A stretch of 64,000 bases of DNA from positions 6,327,501-6,391,500 of the forward strand of contig NC_092563.1 of assembly GCF_037975245.1 (NCBI RefSeq). The letters are read 5' to 3'. Each line of letters starts with the position of its first letter. The first letter of the stretch is position 1. Of the stretch, positions 11,913 through 22,942 are shown in pieces. This stretch comes from Apostichopus japonicus (Eukaryota; Echinodermata; Holothuroidea; Aspidochirotida; Stichopodidae). The notes beneath the pieces are model-generated. The model did no database searches. It was not told the DNA's origin and saw only the letters and a program-made list of their open reading frames with translations. The position numbers and the translations under genes are program-made.

Positions 11913-12825
11913 CTACCACTGAAAATGGAATCTTCCAGCTTAAATCGAGAGAACTTTGGAGTCCTCAAAGGACTCACATTTCCAATTTCTTCTCCTTTGA
12001 TTAATTCTTTTGTTGAAGTTTTCAGTTCTTAGGAATTCTCCTCTATTGTTCTTGCTTACATTGTTGTTGTTTTTCTTCACGATTACATATGATTAATAGA
12101 ATAGATTAATTGATCACTTACCTCTTTTTGATATTTGTTTGAATAGACTGCATGATTAATTTGTTTTTGGAGGCAATCATAGTTTCGAGAGAAGTCTTTT
12201 TGACGGCAGAATTCCGAAGTATAGAATCGTGTATCTATAATATAGCCTACATAATATACTACTGATACGTCCCCCAAAAAATGATGAAACATGCCGAGGA
12301 TATAAATTCCCGTCCTTTCTCCAACAATTCTCACACTGTTTTGATTCTCATCTCCCTTAGCATTGAAACAAAATATAGTCTTTCTATGCATGTGGGTACA
12401 GCCCGACAGCTTAGGTAAATAATTACATTACTTCGACAAGTCGAATGGTAGAAGCGTAAAGCTGCGAAAACAGTGTGGAAATCATAACAAACGCAAGACT
12501 TGGCCAATTGCATCCATACAAGATTTCAGGTTTACTCTTACTACACGCGCAGGGCACACATAGTTCAAAACACAAAAATAATAACAGCGTATCGGGCTTA
12601 TTGTTATTCTTGCTTACAAACCTCGGGAGATATGCGCCTTGTGTACACAAATGGTCTATTTGCCTTAATTTGCGGCGACCTACTCTCGTAGCAGGAGACG
12701 GGTGGGGAATTTATCAAGATTTAACCTAGTATGTTATGTTACGGTTTTAACGTTGGGGGGAATGATGATGATGCCCATACTAGCGGAAAATGTGTGATCG
12801 AGCGAACTGCTATACAACTGAAACT

Positions 12826-12872
12826 GTACAATGTATATATACATATATATGTTTATATATATTTATATATGC
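12826..12872. repeat. Short (TA)n microsatellite
   Basis: GTATATATACATATATATG and flanking TA-type dinucleotides, mildly degenerate. Confidence 0.8.
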
Positions 12873-13442
12873 ATACCCATGGTTCGTTCCATTTAATGTT
12901 AATTGGATAAGCTTACACCCGTGGAAAGTATATAGTCACAGAGGCGAAAGGCTACATATAGACAGTTACAAGACCGCGAGAAAAGCAGTATACCGCGACA
13001 AATCTGACCTGCCGTGATTCAGCACTAAAACGAGGTTACTTTGAAACCCTGGTTAAAGTCTCAGCTCTGTTTTCACTGTAAATATCACGTGCATTGATCT
13101 GAAAAGAGGTAAAAAGGTGTCGACAGAGCGCGGTATCAAGTGCTGGTCAACAAATGAAACGGTGTCAAAGTCATTTAATCTTACACCATGATCATTTTGA
13201 AGGTAGTCAGTCAATCTCGCGGCGGAGAGCGAAGTTTCGCCAAGGTGGAGAGAATTAGATGACTGGTTTTCTGATCAACCGAGTCATTTAACTCGTGGTT
13301 CAGGTTTACTGATTGGATGTGTTTACTCGATTGTCTTCATACCTTTGGTTGTTTTCTTAAACGGAAGGACCTACTTTTTTTTTGCACTTTATAAACCACG
13401 TTTTTTTTAAAGTCCAAGATAGTAGGATGATATAAAGATCAA

Positions 13443-13483
13443 CCCCCACCCCCCTCCCCCACCCTCCCCTTCCTCTTCATCCC
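13443..13483. repeat. C-rich tract
   Basis: CCCCCACCCCCCTCCCCCACCC-type sequence, which is quadruplex-prone on the minus strand. Confidence 0.8.
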
Positions 13484-13829
13484 GCCAACTAATAAGAACA
13501 ATGCCAGAAAATTCACTCAAATGAAAAACGGGTCAGTCAATGTCAAATGTGAACCTCTTGTTTCAAAGTTATTTTAAGATCCCACTGAGTTAATTCCTCA
13601 TTTATCTGGGAGGAGTTATAATATTAGGCCTTTTTCCAAAGATACGAGATTTAAAAAAAAAAAATTATAGCGTTGTCTAGCCATGCTACCTTTCGAGGAC
13701 ATAGCTGAACACCTTCTAGCAAATGGGACGTACTGGCTACACCACTTTTGCCCCTGAATGGCTAACTTATGTTTGTTAAGATTACAATCCTACAAAATAA
13801 CTCTGTTTTGTTTGTTTCTGTAATTATAG

Positions 13830-13908
13830 GGGAACTGAAAAGAGTGGAATTAAGAAGCAACAAACCATGAAAGGAAAAAGGCCTAACCTAGAACTGAGTT
13901 ATTTTTGA
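13830..13908 (+). CDS. Candidate short terminal exon
   Basis: A strong acceptor (TTTGTTTGTTTCTGTAATTATAG) ends at 13829. After one base completing a split codon, 25 codons are open to TGA at 13906-13908. The encoded tail is hydrophilic and basic, beginning GTEKSGIKKQQTMKGKRP, as is common at protein C termini. No domain can be assigned from so short a piece. Alternatively it is a chance open frame after a pyrimidine tract. A MITE-like element begins 28 bp downstream. Confidence 0.25.
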
Positions 13909-13935
13909 TCGCCATGCATGTAGTCTTCTTTATAC

Positions 13936-14195
13936 TTGCCAGTAAGTTATCATAACATTTTTAAAAGAGCCTCTAAAATATTTTTCTATAACGTTAAATG
14001 TGGTGTTATAAAAACGTCGGCATAACGCTTTTATGAGATATTAATGTTATATTAATGTTTTAACAAAAACAGTTTTGAAATAATAGCCTGAAAACGTTTT
14101 CGTGACATATTTATTACACCACAAATAACGTTATCAAAACAAAAGACGAAACGTTTTAATAACGTTTTAAAAACGTTTTTGTGTTTGCTGGGTAA
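13936..14195. mobile_element. MITE-like element with internal AACGTT repeats
   Basis: About 260 bp bounded by imperfect terminal inverted repeats. The left end starts TTGCCAGTAAG; the right end read on the minus strand starts TTACCCAGCAAACAC, and both run into ATAAC.TTTTTAAAA. The interior has about nine loosely spaced (A)AACGTT(T) words, many near-palindromic. The structure fits a short non-autonomous DNA transposon. A target-site duplication is not clear (a TTA/TAA type is possible). Confidence 0.5.
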
Positions 14196-14879
14196 TGACT
14201 ACATGTAGTCAAAATAACTTACCGAAATTAGTCACATGACCATAAGTGTGTAAAATATTTCTCACCGTACAGCCCCATGCGTTAATATTACGATATGCAG
14301 CTCTTATAGGCTCTGTATAATCTCATACCTACATACTATTACCGATGTAAAACATTATTGTTCACAAATATAGAACCGCGGTCAAATTATCGACGATACT
14401 TCTTTGTTTGATGGGTGAAATATGTGATTGAAAGTTAATTTTCTAGGACTAAAGCAATTCCAGATATTAAGCATATTTAAGAGGTGAGTAACATAAAAAA
14501 AAATATTAAAAACATAAATAAAAAAGAGAATATTTGTAGAGACATTACTGCATCATGCCTTCTTCCTCCTTGGACTATATATAACACATCAAGTCTAACA
14601 TTCTGTTTAAAGGCAGCTTTTAGTGAATTAAACTTCAAACTTCATTTTGTAACTATATATCTATATATCATTATATTCATATCAACTAAGGAACTTGTCG
14701 TATATGAAACATGTTAACTTAGATATGACGCAAAAGTCGTACGAGAGATTTTAAAAAAAATCGTGATAACCTTAAAAATCCTCAGTTTCCTTAGATAATA
14801 AGTTCAGATCATTTTAAAGTTTCTTCGAGGCTGTAACAAATTACCGTACTTTACATGTTATTTTGAGCACATTGAACAA

Positions 14880-14932
14880 CTCCCCCACCCGTTCCCCCTC
14901 CCAATCACCCCTCCCCCCCCCGCCCCTCAGCC
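14880..14932. repeat. C-rich tract
   Basis: CCCCCACCCG..CCCCCTCCC..CCCCTCCCCCCCCCG-type low-complexity sequence in otherwise AT-rich DNA. Confidence 0.8.
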
Positions 14933-15629
14933 TCAATCATGTATTCGTTCTGACGACGTGTCAGAAATTTAAAAAAAGGTCATAGGCTCAAGTATGTGTA
15001 ACACCATGATAGTTGAGGGATGATTTTGCTCAAATGTACCCGTTACAACTTCATGCATACATTGGTATACCAAACCTAATCAAAATCTTCAAGAAAATGA
15101 CCACTTTAATTGGTCACCTGTGATCGCAAATGACCAAAAAATAATAATTACTGAGACCTCTGAAGGTTCTACCTTCTCACATGATCGATTGCGTCATTTT
15201 TACTCACATCTTAGTCTCTCATGGGACATTTGAAGTGTGATAAACACTGAAAAGAAAATTACATCAAATTTGTCAAATTTGTCGATTTTTTGTAGCTAAA
15301 TCTCAGAGGTATTACAAGGGAACTTATTAGCTTGGAAGGGGTTTGTTTCCAATACTGGCAATTATAGACAGGTATTACCTTAATCAGGTAAAAAATACCT
15401 TACATTGGCATCGTTAACTGTATCTTCCACGTGCGTTCGCGTCAGTACATATATATCGACCCTGACGCCATTTTTTTTTTTTTTACCAGCCTGTAAGAAA
15501 ATTCCATCATGTTCTAATAAATGAGCCCATCAAATTTATCGTCAAAATATGTTTCCCCAATAGACCCATTTCAATTACGTTGGTGGAAGTTTTTCGCTAA
15601 AAATCTTGTAATAACCAATTTCCGAATGC

Positions 15630-15671
15630 CATCCCCAAACTCGTGCCTTTCCAGTATGGATCGGTTAAATG
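15630..15671 (+). other. Candidate splice donor/exon end
   Basis: A textbook donor, ATG|GTAAGT, lies at 15672. Upstream TGCCTTTCCAG could be an acceptor only 17 bp away, or the sequence AGTATGGATCGG could start a short first coding exon (Met-Asp-Arg-Leu-Asn). A second donor-like GGG|GTAAGA follows at about 15716. The sites are good but no coding chain can be built from them. Confidence 0.15.
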
Positions 15672-15796
15672 GTAAGTGACATTCTTAATTGCAACTCGGG
15701 ACACGCAATGCCTGGGGTAAGAAACTCACCACGTCATTTATATCTTAAAGGAGTATATGATGGAGTCGCGAATATAATCACGGTCGGCGAAGGGTG

Positions 15797-15833
15797 CAAG
15801 CTAGTCTATAAGGGCAAGCTAGTCTATAAGGGA
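15797..15833. repeat. 19-bp tandem duplication
   Basis: GCAAGCTAGTCTATAAGGG is present twice head to tail with no mismatch. Nearby, AATAACGGTGGTAGAAAG also appears twice (about 15869 and 15991), indicating local duplication. Confidence 0.8.
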
Positions 15834-16036
15834 TGGATATTGAATACGAAGCAGGGTAATTATCAAACAATAACGGTGGTAGAAAGGTGGTCTTCATTTG
15901 GTTAGTATCAAACGGGTCATGACAGGACTTATTACATTTCCTTAAATAATATGTAGACGCGACCAAGAATATAACACCATAGAATGTAACAATCAATAAC
16001 GGTGGTAGAAAGCAGGTAACTTGGTGACAAGAATGT

Positions 16037-16053
16037 AGGGGGGGGGGGGGGGT
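16037..16053. repeat. G homopolymer followed by GTAAC
   Basis: A run of about 15 G runs directly into TAACAG. The same arrangement (poly-G then GTAAC) is seen near 119-140 and 17787-17803. Confidence 0.85.
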
Positions 16054-16457
16054 AACAGTTACGAAAACATTAACTAGAAAGGAGTTAATAACTTTGCGTC
16101 CTAATCGATTCCAAAAGAGACTATGGACCAAGATTCAACACGTATGAATTGATGATGTCAAATTCTGTTCGTATTTAGATTCAAGACACATTTCATACGT
16201 TATATTACAGTGTAAAGTAAGTTGTGACGTTCTTCAGTATATGTGGTTTATGTCAACCAATAACATCCATTCATTCAGTATAATATTCAATTCAATACTT
16301 TGCACAACTTTTCTTTTTGTTTATGTAATGTGATATGTCGCTGGAGCTAAGGGTATTAATTCTGCCGGGACGATTTTGTTCAACCTTCTTGTGCTGGGTT
16401 CGTATCAGGGCGGCATTGTTTAAGGTTCATGTTAAGAATTGGAGCCCGAAATGAACT

Positions 16458-16736
16458 TCAGTCAAGTTTACGAGTGGGAGATAGGATGACGTCACACTCG
16501 ATGACGCAATATTTGTGTTCATAATCGTGGTTCGTCTTGCACGACTGGCCTTTCTCGACAAGTATATAAAAAATGCAATAAACTTTTGAGTTTATGTCCT
16601 TAACTTGATGTTTGGACTTTTCGGAGGTGGACTTCCCTTCTGGTGTTTTTTTTTGTGTTTCTATTTTTGTATATTCCATCTTTTGATCCTTGTTTTGATA
16701 AGCTGTCAATTGTATTGAGTGTCTATGGGACCACAT
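16458..16736 (-). CDS. 92-codon ATG ORF, hypothetical
   Basis: It starts with a true ATG (MWSHRHSIQL) and ends in TGA after 92 codons. The composition is hydrophilic and Lys/Glu/Thr-rich (KKTPEGKSTSEKSKHQ), with four Cys in the last third and no signal peptide or membrane segment. The 3' part overlaps a CRE octamer on the opposite strand (16487-16494). ORFs of this length are expected by chance a few times in a window this size, and no family is recognised. Confidence 0.2.
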   Translation of the reverse strand: MWSHRHSIQLTAYQNKDQKMEYTKIETQKKTPEGKSTSEKSKHQVKDINSKVYCIFYILVEKGQSCKTNHDYEHKYCVIECDVILSPTRKLD

Positions 16737-17786
16737 TAATATGAACGAACAAATTTAAATAGCCAAAGTCGCGGCAAGTTTAAATCGATATCAACATGTT
16801 TCTTCTTGTAAACGTAGGTATTTATGCCAGATATTTTTTAAACTCCTCTTTTCGACACCAAACCTCTGTCGTCCCACTTTCCACACAATTTATAACCGAC
16901 TTTTAGTGTTCTTCTTAACAAGTTTCGGGCACTCAAATTTATAGTACCAAGAACTGAAAGTTGATAAACAAAACATACGTTTTGTTTTAATTTTCTTAAA
17001 TTTATTTGATTGTGAAATAAAGTGATATTTGAACGACTTTGGCCTCTAAAAAGACCAAAACCTTAGGTTTTCTTTACGGAGTGGAATATTTAGAATTACT
17101 TGCAGCTACACTCCTTTAATTCGTAAGACAAGAAAAATGAAATCGTACAAACGGGTCTCGGAGATTTTTTTTTTTTTTTTGTTGCTCAAGATTTTTCTCG
17201 GCTATCAATTTAGAGAGAAGGGATGGTTCGTTGAAAGCAGCTCCAGCTGTATGAAAATAACCACGGGGTTGTTTCCGCTGAAACTTGAGATGTTTTAACC
17301 ATTCATTTAACGCCTTAAGAAACTCGAGTTGTCATTCCGTGTTAAGGTTATCACTCCGATGCTAACTCCCACCAAAAAGGTGCGTTCACCCGGCAGCCAT
17401 CTCCACTGCAGACAGATGTAACGTTATCAGGCGAGTTAACTTTTTCATTAATTCCTCACGGCCCTTCTTTCTTTCTTACTTTTATTCTTTTGGCTTGGTT
17501 TTCTATCTCTCTTTGACTCTTATTTTTCATCCCTTTTTTTTTTTTCCTTCAGTTTTTGAAGAAAAAATTCTCCCGTATTTATAGGACTTTTTTTCCCATT
17601 TTTTTTTTGTAACCTCAGATTGACTGGAGGCAACGAATTTCACCGTCTTGTTCGAAATGAGTTTAACAGCAGAATTTTGTTTTTCTTTCTGTTTTTTTAA
17701 ACTTTCTTTTACTTTTAGATTTTTGTCCGACCGCCATCGTGGAGTTATGACACAACAAATATTAAGAAATAAAATAAAAATGATTT

Positions 17787-17803
17787 GGGGGGGGGGGGGT
17801 AAC
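17787..17803. repeat. G homopolymer followed by GTAAC
   Basis: A run of about 12 G after ATTT is followed by TAACGTGG. It lies inside a polypyrimidine/polypurine region (17460-17720) that also creates a spurious long Lys-rich ORF on the minus strand. Confidence 0.85.
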
Positions 17804-17999
17804 GTGGGAGAAGAAAGTGAAAGAGGGATAGAAAAGGACCTGTTTATGACCATGGAATGTGATACACGTATCGAGTCTTGATAAAGGTTATATGGCTTAT
17901 AAAAGAAAAATGTATTACTGTCTAAAAAAACTTGATGATAGAGTATAGACGAAAACACGACGTCGAAACATTTGCTTAATAGATAAAAAATATATAAGA

Positions 18000-19210
18000 A
18001 AATTAGAGAAATTGTTATGAAACGTCTGGTTTTAGTGTTTGTTAGTGTTTGTTTATTTTAGGGAATCGTGTAATCATGTTACCTTGTTAAATCCTATATA
18101 GAATGAAAAGCCTTTGCTCTAACATTCATACACTGGTTCAGATCCGACATCTATACCTATATAGTTGTGGTCTGCAAAAAGTACATACTTTAAAATGATG
18201 TAAAGAAACTATTGAGATTTGATGGCAGAGAGAGAAAAATGAATCGATAACGCCTACAAGTTGATATTTATTCGTTATCAAATATTCACGATTTAATAAC
18301 ATGAACGGATCGATCTGTTTTTATTGATAATAATAGGCCTATTTTAAAAATATCTTAATATTCTTTCAACGCACTGTGTAGTATATATAAAGTACAGTAT
18401 AACAAAACCAAACAAACCCTCCAATGACCTTTTCGTGTAAAGTTTAACAACATGATCCCACTTTTTTTTAAACAAAGTAACTGCTAACTTTTGAGCCTCG
18501 TTCACAGAATGGCAAAAATGGGACTAATGACCTCGGTGAATGATATTAGGAGAATCTCCTGTAGCAAAATAGTTGAGTTACACTACACCAGCTGTACCAG
18601 GTTTTATCCAAGCAATACACAATCGAATCCAATTAGCATATCGAGTATATGTAAATTTCTTCACAAATGTGATTATGCAAATTAGAGGTTATCGCATCGT
18701 CCTTGCTCTAGAGATTTGATCTTTCTTTTTTTCTTTTCTTTTTAGCAGTTTCTTCTTATTCAATTTCAATCTTCTTCTTATACCCTAATGTTGGCTACTG
18801 TATATAATCTATTCGAGATCGGCGTGGGAGAAAATCCGCATTTAATTGGTTAAAGTATGATTATATTTTTTAAGTATATTAGGTTATAGCCATATGACGA
18901 GAAAATGTGTAAAACTTCAAAGTAATATTTAATACACGTGCATAAAAAAATTTACTCGACGTAAAAGAAAACATGATAGGTATGTGTTACATACTCGGAC
19001 ACGTATCGACACGATGGGAGTTTTTTACTATGTACAATAAACATTCTGTGTATGTTTTATTTTGTTAATTTATGTGTTAAAACAAATAAACTTTTGACTC
19101 AGATGAAAGGTTTCGTCACAATGTCAGATCAGAATGTTGTTGCTTCATCAGTGTTGTTGTTCTGTCGTTACCCTGTGGGGACACCCTGGTCACACTAAAC
19201 AACCGATAAA
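18000..19210. other. Non-coding stretch
   Basis: AT-rich, with TTTCTTT-type pyrimidine runs near 18720-18780. One short plus-strand frame (18491-18685, hypothetical) begins near an acceptor-like GTTCACAG but shows no recognisable feature. Confidence 0.45.
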
Positions 19211-19218
19211 ATTTTCAG

Positions 19219-19422
19219 TCCCGGAGAGATGGAACCGTGCGTGGGGCCCGGGTCCATAGAGCTTTTGGATTTCAGATAGGCCCTAATGAAGGTATTGCGA
19301 ACACGATCTGTGACCCCTTTAATGTCGTTTGGCCGCATATTTCTGAGCTTATAGCGCATACTTTAAAGCAAAACCCTCCCGCGCATATATTGCGGTTTTC
19401 GAGTTCAAAAGATACAGTATAA
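19219..19422 (+). CDS. Candidate terminal exon, 67 codons
   Basis: A TAAAATTTTCAG acceptor ends at 19218. The frame starting immediately is open for 67 codons to TAA at 19420-19422. The first half is GC-rich relative to the flanks. The peptide starts SRRDGTVRGARVHRAFGFQ and is unrecognised. The sequence also contains phrases such as CCTTTAATG and CTTTAAAG that look like interspersed-repeat material, so a repeat-derived open frame is an equal possibility. Confidence 0.2.
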   Translation, partial: SRRDGTVRGARVHRAFGFQIGPNEGIANTICDPFNVVWPHISELIAHTLKQNPPAHILRFSSSKDTV

Positions 19423-19734
19423 CTTTACTATTGTTAAAATCGATGGAACGAAACAAGCAAAATATTCCGAAGATGTTGTCTTTTTTTCTTTTCTTTTTGT
19501 GACCCAAAAAGAAGGTCATTATTCGATGGACCAACAAATAACACACTATAATATCTGGCCACAGCTTTCATTGATTGCTTACGTACTATTTTGACCTTTT
19601 TTTATTCTTTGGCATTTGCAGAGCGGAACATGTTTCTGGTTTGTTTCCCTCATTCTTGCCTATACAGATTATAACCAGGCATCATTCTTGTAGCTGGATC
19701 GATCAATGACTAGACTGATCACCAACTCAACTCA

Positions 19735-19790
19735 CCCTACCCAACCCCACCCTACCCCACCTCACTTCACATCACATCACCTCAATCAAA
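19735..19790. repeat. C/A-rich low-complexity tract
   Basis: A series of CACCCTACCC, CCAACCCCACC and CACATCACATCACC words. Simple-sequence DNA, quadruplex-prone on the minus strand. Confidence 0.7.
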
Positions 19791-20090
19791 CTATATCATG
19801 AAACTTGTCTATTAATAGAGTAAAAGTGAAGTATAATATCTTAAACAAGACACACATCCCAAACATACTTCATAAGATAACAATATTCCTATATTTCTTT
19901 ATTTTTATTGAACCGTGTGGAAAGACCTTTTTTTTTTCTTCTTATTTGACAATACAATAATATATTCAATGACCTCACGTAGATTAGTATATCATTTCAA
20001 AGTCATTTAGCCCAATTGGGTTAAATTTCACTTTAGAAATGTTCGAGGTTAATTGATCCCCTGGTGGGGGCTAAAGGATTTTTGATCATA

Positions 20091-20180
20091 TCAATTGTTG
20101 GTCTTCAAAAACGTGACATTTGGGCGGATCAACGGAACGTCCGCCGCGCCATCAATTTTCAAAGTTCCCCTTGTCCGCAT
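20091..20180 (-). CDS. Small ORF, 29 codons, hypothetical
   Basis: The minus-strand ATG at 20180 opens 29 codons with many G/C third positions, in a CpG-rich patch (peptide begins MRTRGTLKIDGAADVPLIR), ending TGA at 20093-20091. Upstream lies a (TA)n run. It is too short to identify and could be a conserved small ORF, an exon piece or chance. Confidence 0.15.
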   Translation of the reverse strand: MRTRGTLKIDGAADVPLIRPNVTFLKTNN

Positions 20181-20185
20181 TGACA

Positions 20186-20202
20186 ATATATATATATATA
20201 TA
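20186..20202. repeat. Short (TA)n microsatellite
   Basis: About eight TA units. Confidence 0.85.
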
Positions 20203-21358
20203 CTCGACGCATCTGTTACCATCCGAGCAAATGGTTGCAAATTGAGGGAGATGTAAAAAAATATTCATATCGGTTAGGTAAGTGGGAAGGGTATTACTCG
20301 AGTAATCGAACACTGAAGAAAAGTCACAAGCTGTGAGATGAGATATTGACTGAACGAGAGAATACAGGCGAAGAGCTGAGGATGGCTATAGCTTAGTTGT
20401 GTTTGCTCGATAAAACACTATCGTCCGTGTGCGGTGAAAGAGGTAGGCTTTTCCTGCTGTGACTCGATGACAGTCTAAAGCTCTGTTCGTTCATAGCACG
20501 CTGAGGATATGTGAAATTGTTCGGCTGGTCTAAAAACAGATTGTAGTATCATACAATTGGTGATCTTCTTGATCGACAAGAAGAAAAAAGAACTCAACAA
20601 CCTCCTCTAGTTTATCCACTCAGAGACCACGTGCTATAATTTCGACAGAAATCATTTTGAAAGACAGAAGCTTGCCTGCTAAGTGTTACTTTAGTCATTG
20701 GTCTGCTTAAAAGGTAGTCAGTATAGGCCCCAAATTATAGCACGCTATAATTGCTAGAAGTTTTCAAAAAGTAGTTTCCTGGTGGTCTTTACTCTTCAAA
20801 TTGTTTTCAGACATTTTTAAGGAACACACGAGATGACTGAATGTCCCGGTGAGGAAAATTTCCTCGAAGATTGTAATAAAAGCTGTGCAAGAATTTTGAC
20901 CAAAGGTGACCATATTGGAATATCTAGCATATTTGGGGCCAATACAGCATACCATTAAACTCATAGTTCCAAAGTCTTTCAGTTGATGATGTCACAGGCG
21001 GGTGCGAGGCATATTAGTCACGTGGAATAAATTATTCGAAAATAAACTTAAAACCCATGATTGCAAGTATCAAGAAGTCTTTCGTCATCGTTTCGTAAAG
21101 TGGAGATTTATATTTAATCATGCGGATGGTCAAAAGTGCAAATGTTTAGTGTTTAGAGAATGAAAGCCACTAAGCTGTAAGGCTTTTAACGGAAGTGATC
21201 ATGGGTCTACTGGACGCTAGGTAAATACTAACAAAACGAACTCAAATTCTAAGTAATGTTTACTTCCCTGTCAGCTACCCCCTTTTCAAGCAGTCTCGGC
21301 ATGAATGATGTACCTCATGTTCATGCATTTTGAACCTACCATCCACCACCTTCACCTC

Positions 21359-21378
21359 CCCACCCCCCCCCCCCCCCA
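21359..21378. repeat. C homopolymer tract
   Basis: CCCCA followed by about 16 C. Confidence 0.85.
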
Positions 21379-21535
21379 CCGCCAACAGCCTTTCCAACGA
21401 CCCAACAATCTTCGATGATTAACCGTAAGTTCTAACTGTTTTTTGGTTTGAAGTTAAGCACATATAAGTCACATTCATATCAATCATATAAACTTGCCAT
21501 ATGGTAATAGATGGCTCATTTGGGTCAAGTAGTCA

Positions 21536-21612
21536 AGGCAGGTCAAGTCAACTCAGGTCAAGTCAGGTCAACTCAGGTCAAGTCAGGTCAGCCAGGTCAA
21601 CTCAGTTCAAGT
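21536..21612 (+). repeat. AGGTCA direct-repeat minisatellite (DR4 type)
   Basis: A 10-bp unit alternating CAGGTCAAGT and CAGGTCAACT. AGGTCA half-sites begin at 21540, 21555, 21565, 21575, 21585 and 21594. Three adjacent pairs are spaced by 4 bp (DR4) and the last by 3 bp (DR3). AGGTCA is the established half-site of nuclear hormone receptors, and DR3/DR4 are classic spacings. Whether it is bound or just a simple repeat is not shown by sequence. Confidence 0.85.
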
Positions 21613-22517
21613 AGTCAATATGGTTGACATAATCATAACCTGGAATTATCTGCGTATTGCACTGACAAATTAAAATCCCTTGTTTGACACAGTTCATATA
21701 TACTGAAATTATGATATAAAATATCCTTTCTATATATGTTGCAAACTTTGATTCTTATGGTATTCTTATGGCTTACACTATAGGTGTATTTAAGTCTTTT
21801 CAGCTACTCTTAATCTTTTCCCAGTTCCAAAATTACCGCGCTCTCCTAAAATCCACATTGCATAACCTCATACACATGAATTTTATTCGAACGTTCTCAA
21901 AACTGAAAATCTTGAACATTGACCTCATTAAATTTTATTATAATAATTCCCTACAACCCTTTGTGAAGATAGTGCATCATTTTGATGATGTCGACAGTGT
22001 ATTTAGTGTCACGGTCTCATCCTTGCGATAGGCTGTTGACATCTTTATACCAATATATATTATCAGTGTCTATAATTAGCGTTTTGTATAACGGCATCGA
22101 ATATCTTACGTATTTTACCCTCATCTTTGAACAAGCCCAAATCTTCCATGATCTTCCATCGGCGACGTTTCAAATTATACAACTGAAATATTTCTAAAGA
22201 AGTTAAACTACAATAGAGAGATGTCAGAAATGAAACTAATTGTGGAAATTTTAACTCATTTGGGGCAAATAAAGAGTCCACTGGAACTATTAATTGTCTT
22301 TAAAACGGAGGAACATATATACACCATAAACCACAGGAAATAATGTAATGTTCTAAGCTATTCTCCATGATTATTGTCCGAAGCTGCTCCATATCAATAA
22401 TTTACTGATATCTCAGTTATTTTATTGGAAACTTATTAGTGGTAACAGTTGATTTTGCAGTTCTAGTAGTAATCAAAGAAACAGAGGACTTGATTATCTT
22501 ACAACTCCCACAAGACT

Positions 22518-22942
22518 GATGCACTTTTGCGAGAAAAGTAAATTAACATGAGATCTTTATTTTCACATCCAGGACCATCTCATCCAGGACCAATGCGGAC
22601 AACATTACATGTACCATCTCAAAATGTTGGGTCTCTTTCGTCGCCATTACCTCAAGTTCAAATGAACCAGACAAATATGCCAGTCAGCATAGACTTCCTA
22701 TACCTGATCATTAGAATTTACCTTAAAATTCCCTACAAGATGCACTCTTTCGATAAAAGTAAATTAACGTGAGATCTTTATTTCCACATCCCTGACCATT
22801 TCATCCAGGACCAGTGCGGATAACATTACATGTTACCCTCTCAAAATGTTGGGTTTCTTCAGTCGCCATAACCTCAAGTTCAAAAGAACCAGACAAATAT
22901 GCCAGTCAGGATAAACTTCCTATACCTGATCACATAGAATCG
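22518..22942. repeat. 221-bp tandem duplication, two copies
   Basis: Copy 1 starts at GATGCAC (22518) and copy 2 at GATGCAC (22739), an exact offset of 221 bp. Long shared stretches include AAAGTAAATTAAC.TGAGATC, CTCAAAATGTTGGGT and CCAGACAAATATGCCAGTCAG. The copies differ at roughly one base in ten by eye. The second copy ends around 22942, next to a coding-like stretch. It is a segmental tandem duplication, possibly part of a larger repeat. Confidence 0.85.

Noticed and set aside
12423-12729. Overlapping ORFs of 60-84 codons on both strands
   Set aside because: Moderate GC only, no splice context, no recognisable motif; probably chance overlap.
16326-16425. Another tRNA-like/SINE head (CGCTGGAGCTAAGGG ... 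GGGTTCGTATCAGGG)
   Set aside because: The A- and B-box-like words are about the right distance apart, but no anticodon arm or T stem forms convincingly. Left as a weak resemblance.
17527-17958. 143-codon minus-strand ORF, very Lys-rich
   Set aside because: It reads through a polypurine strand, which rarely forms stop codons, and through a G/C homopolymer. The start is not ATG. Length alone is not evidence here.
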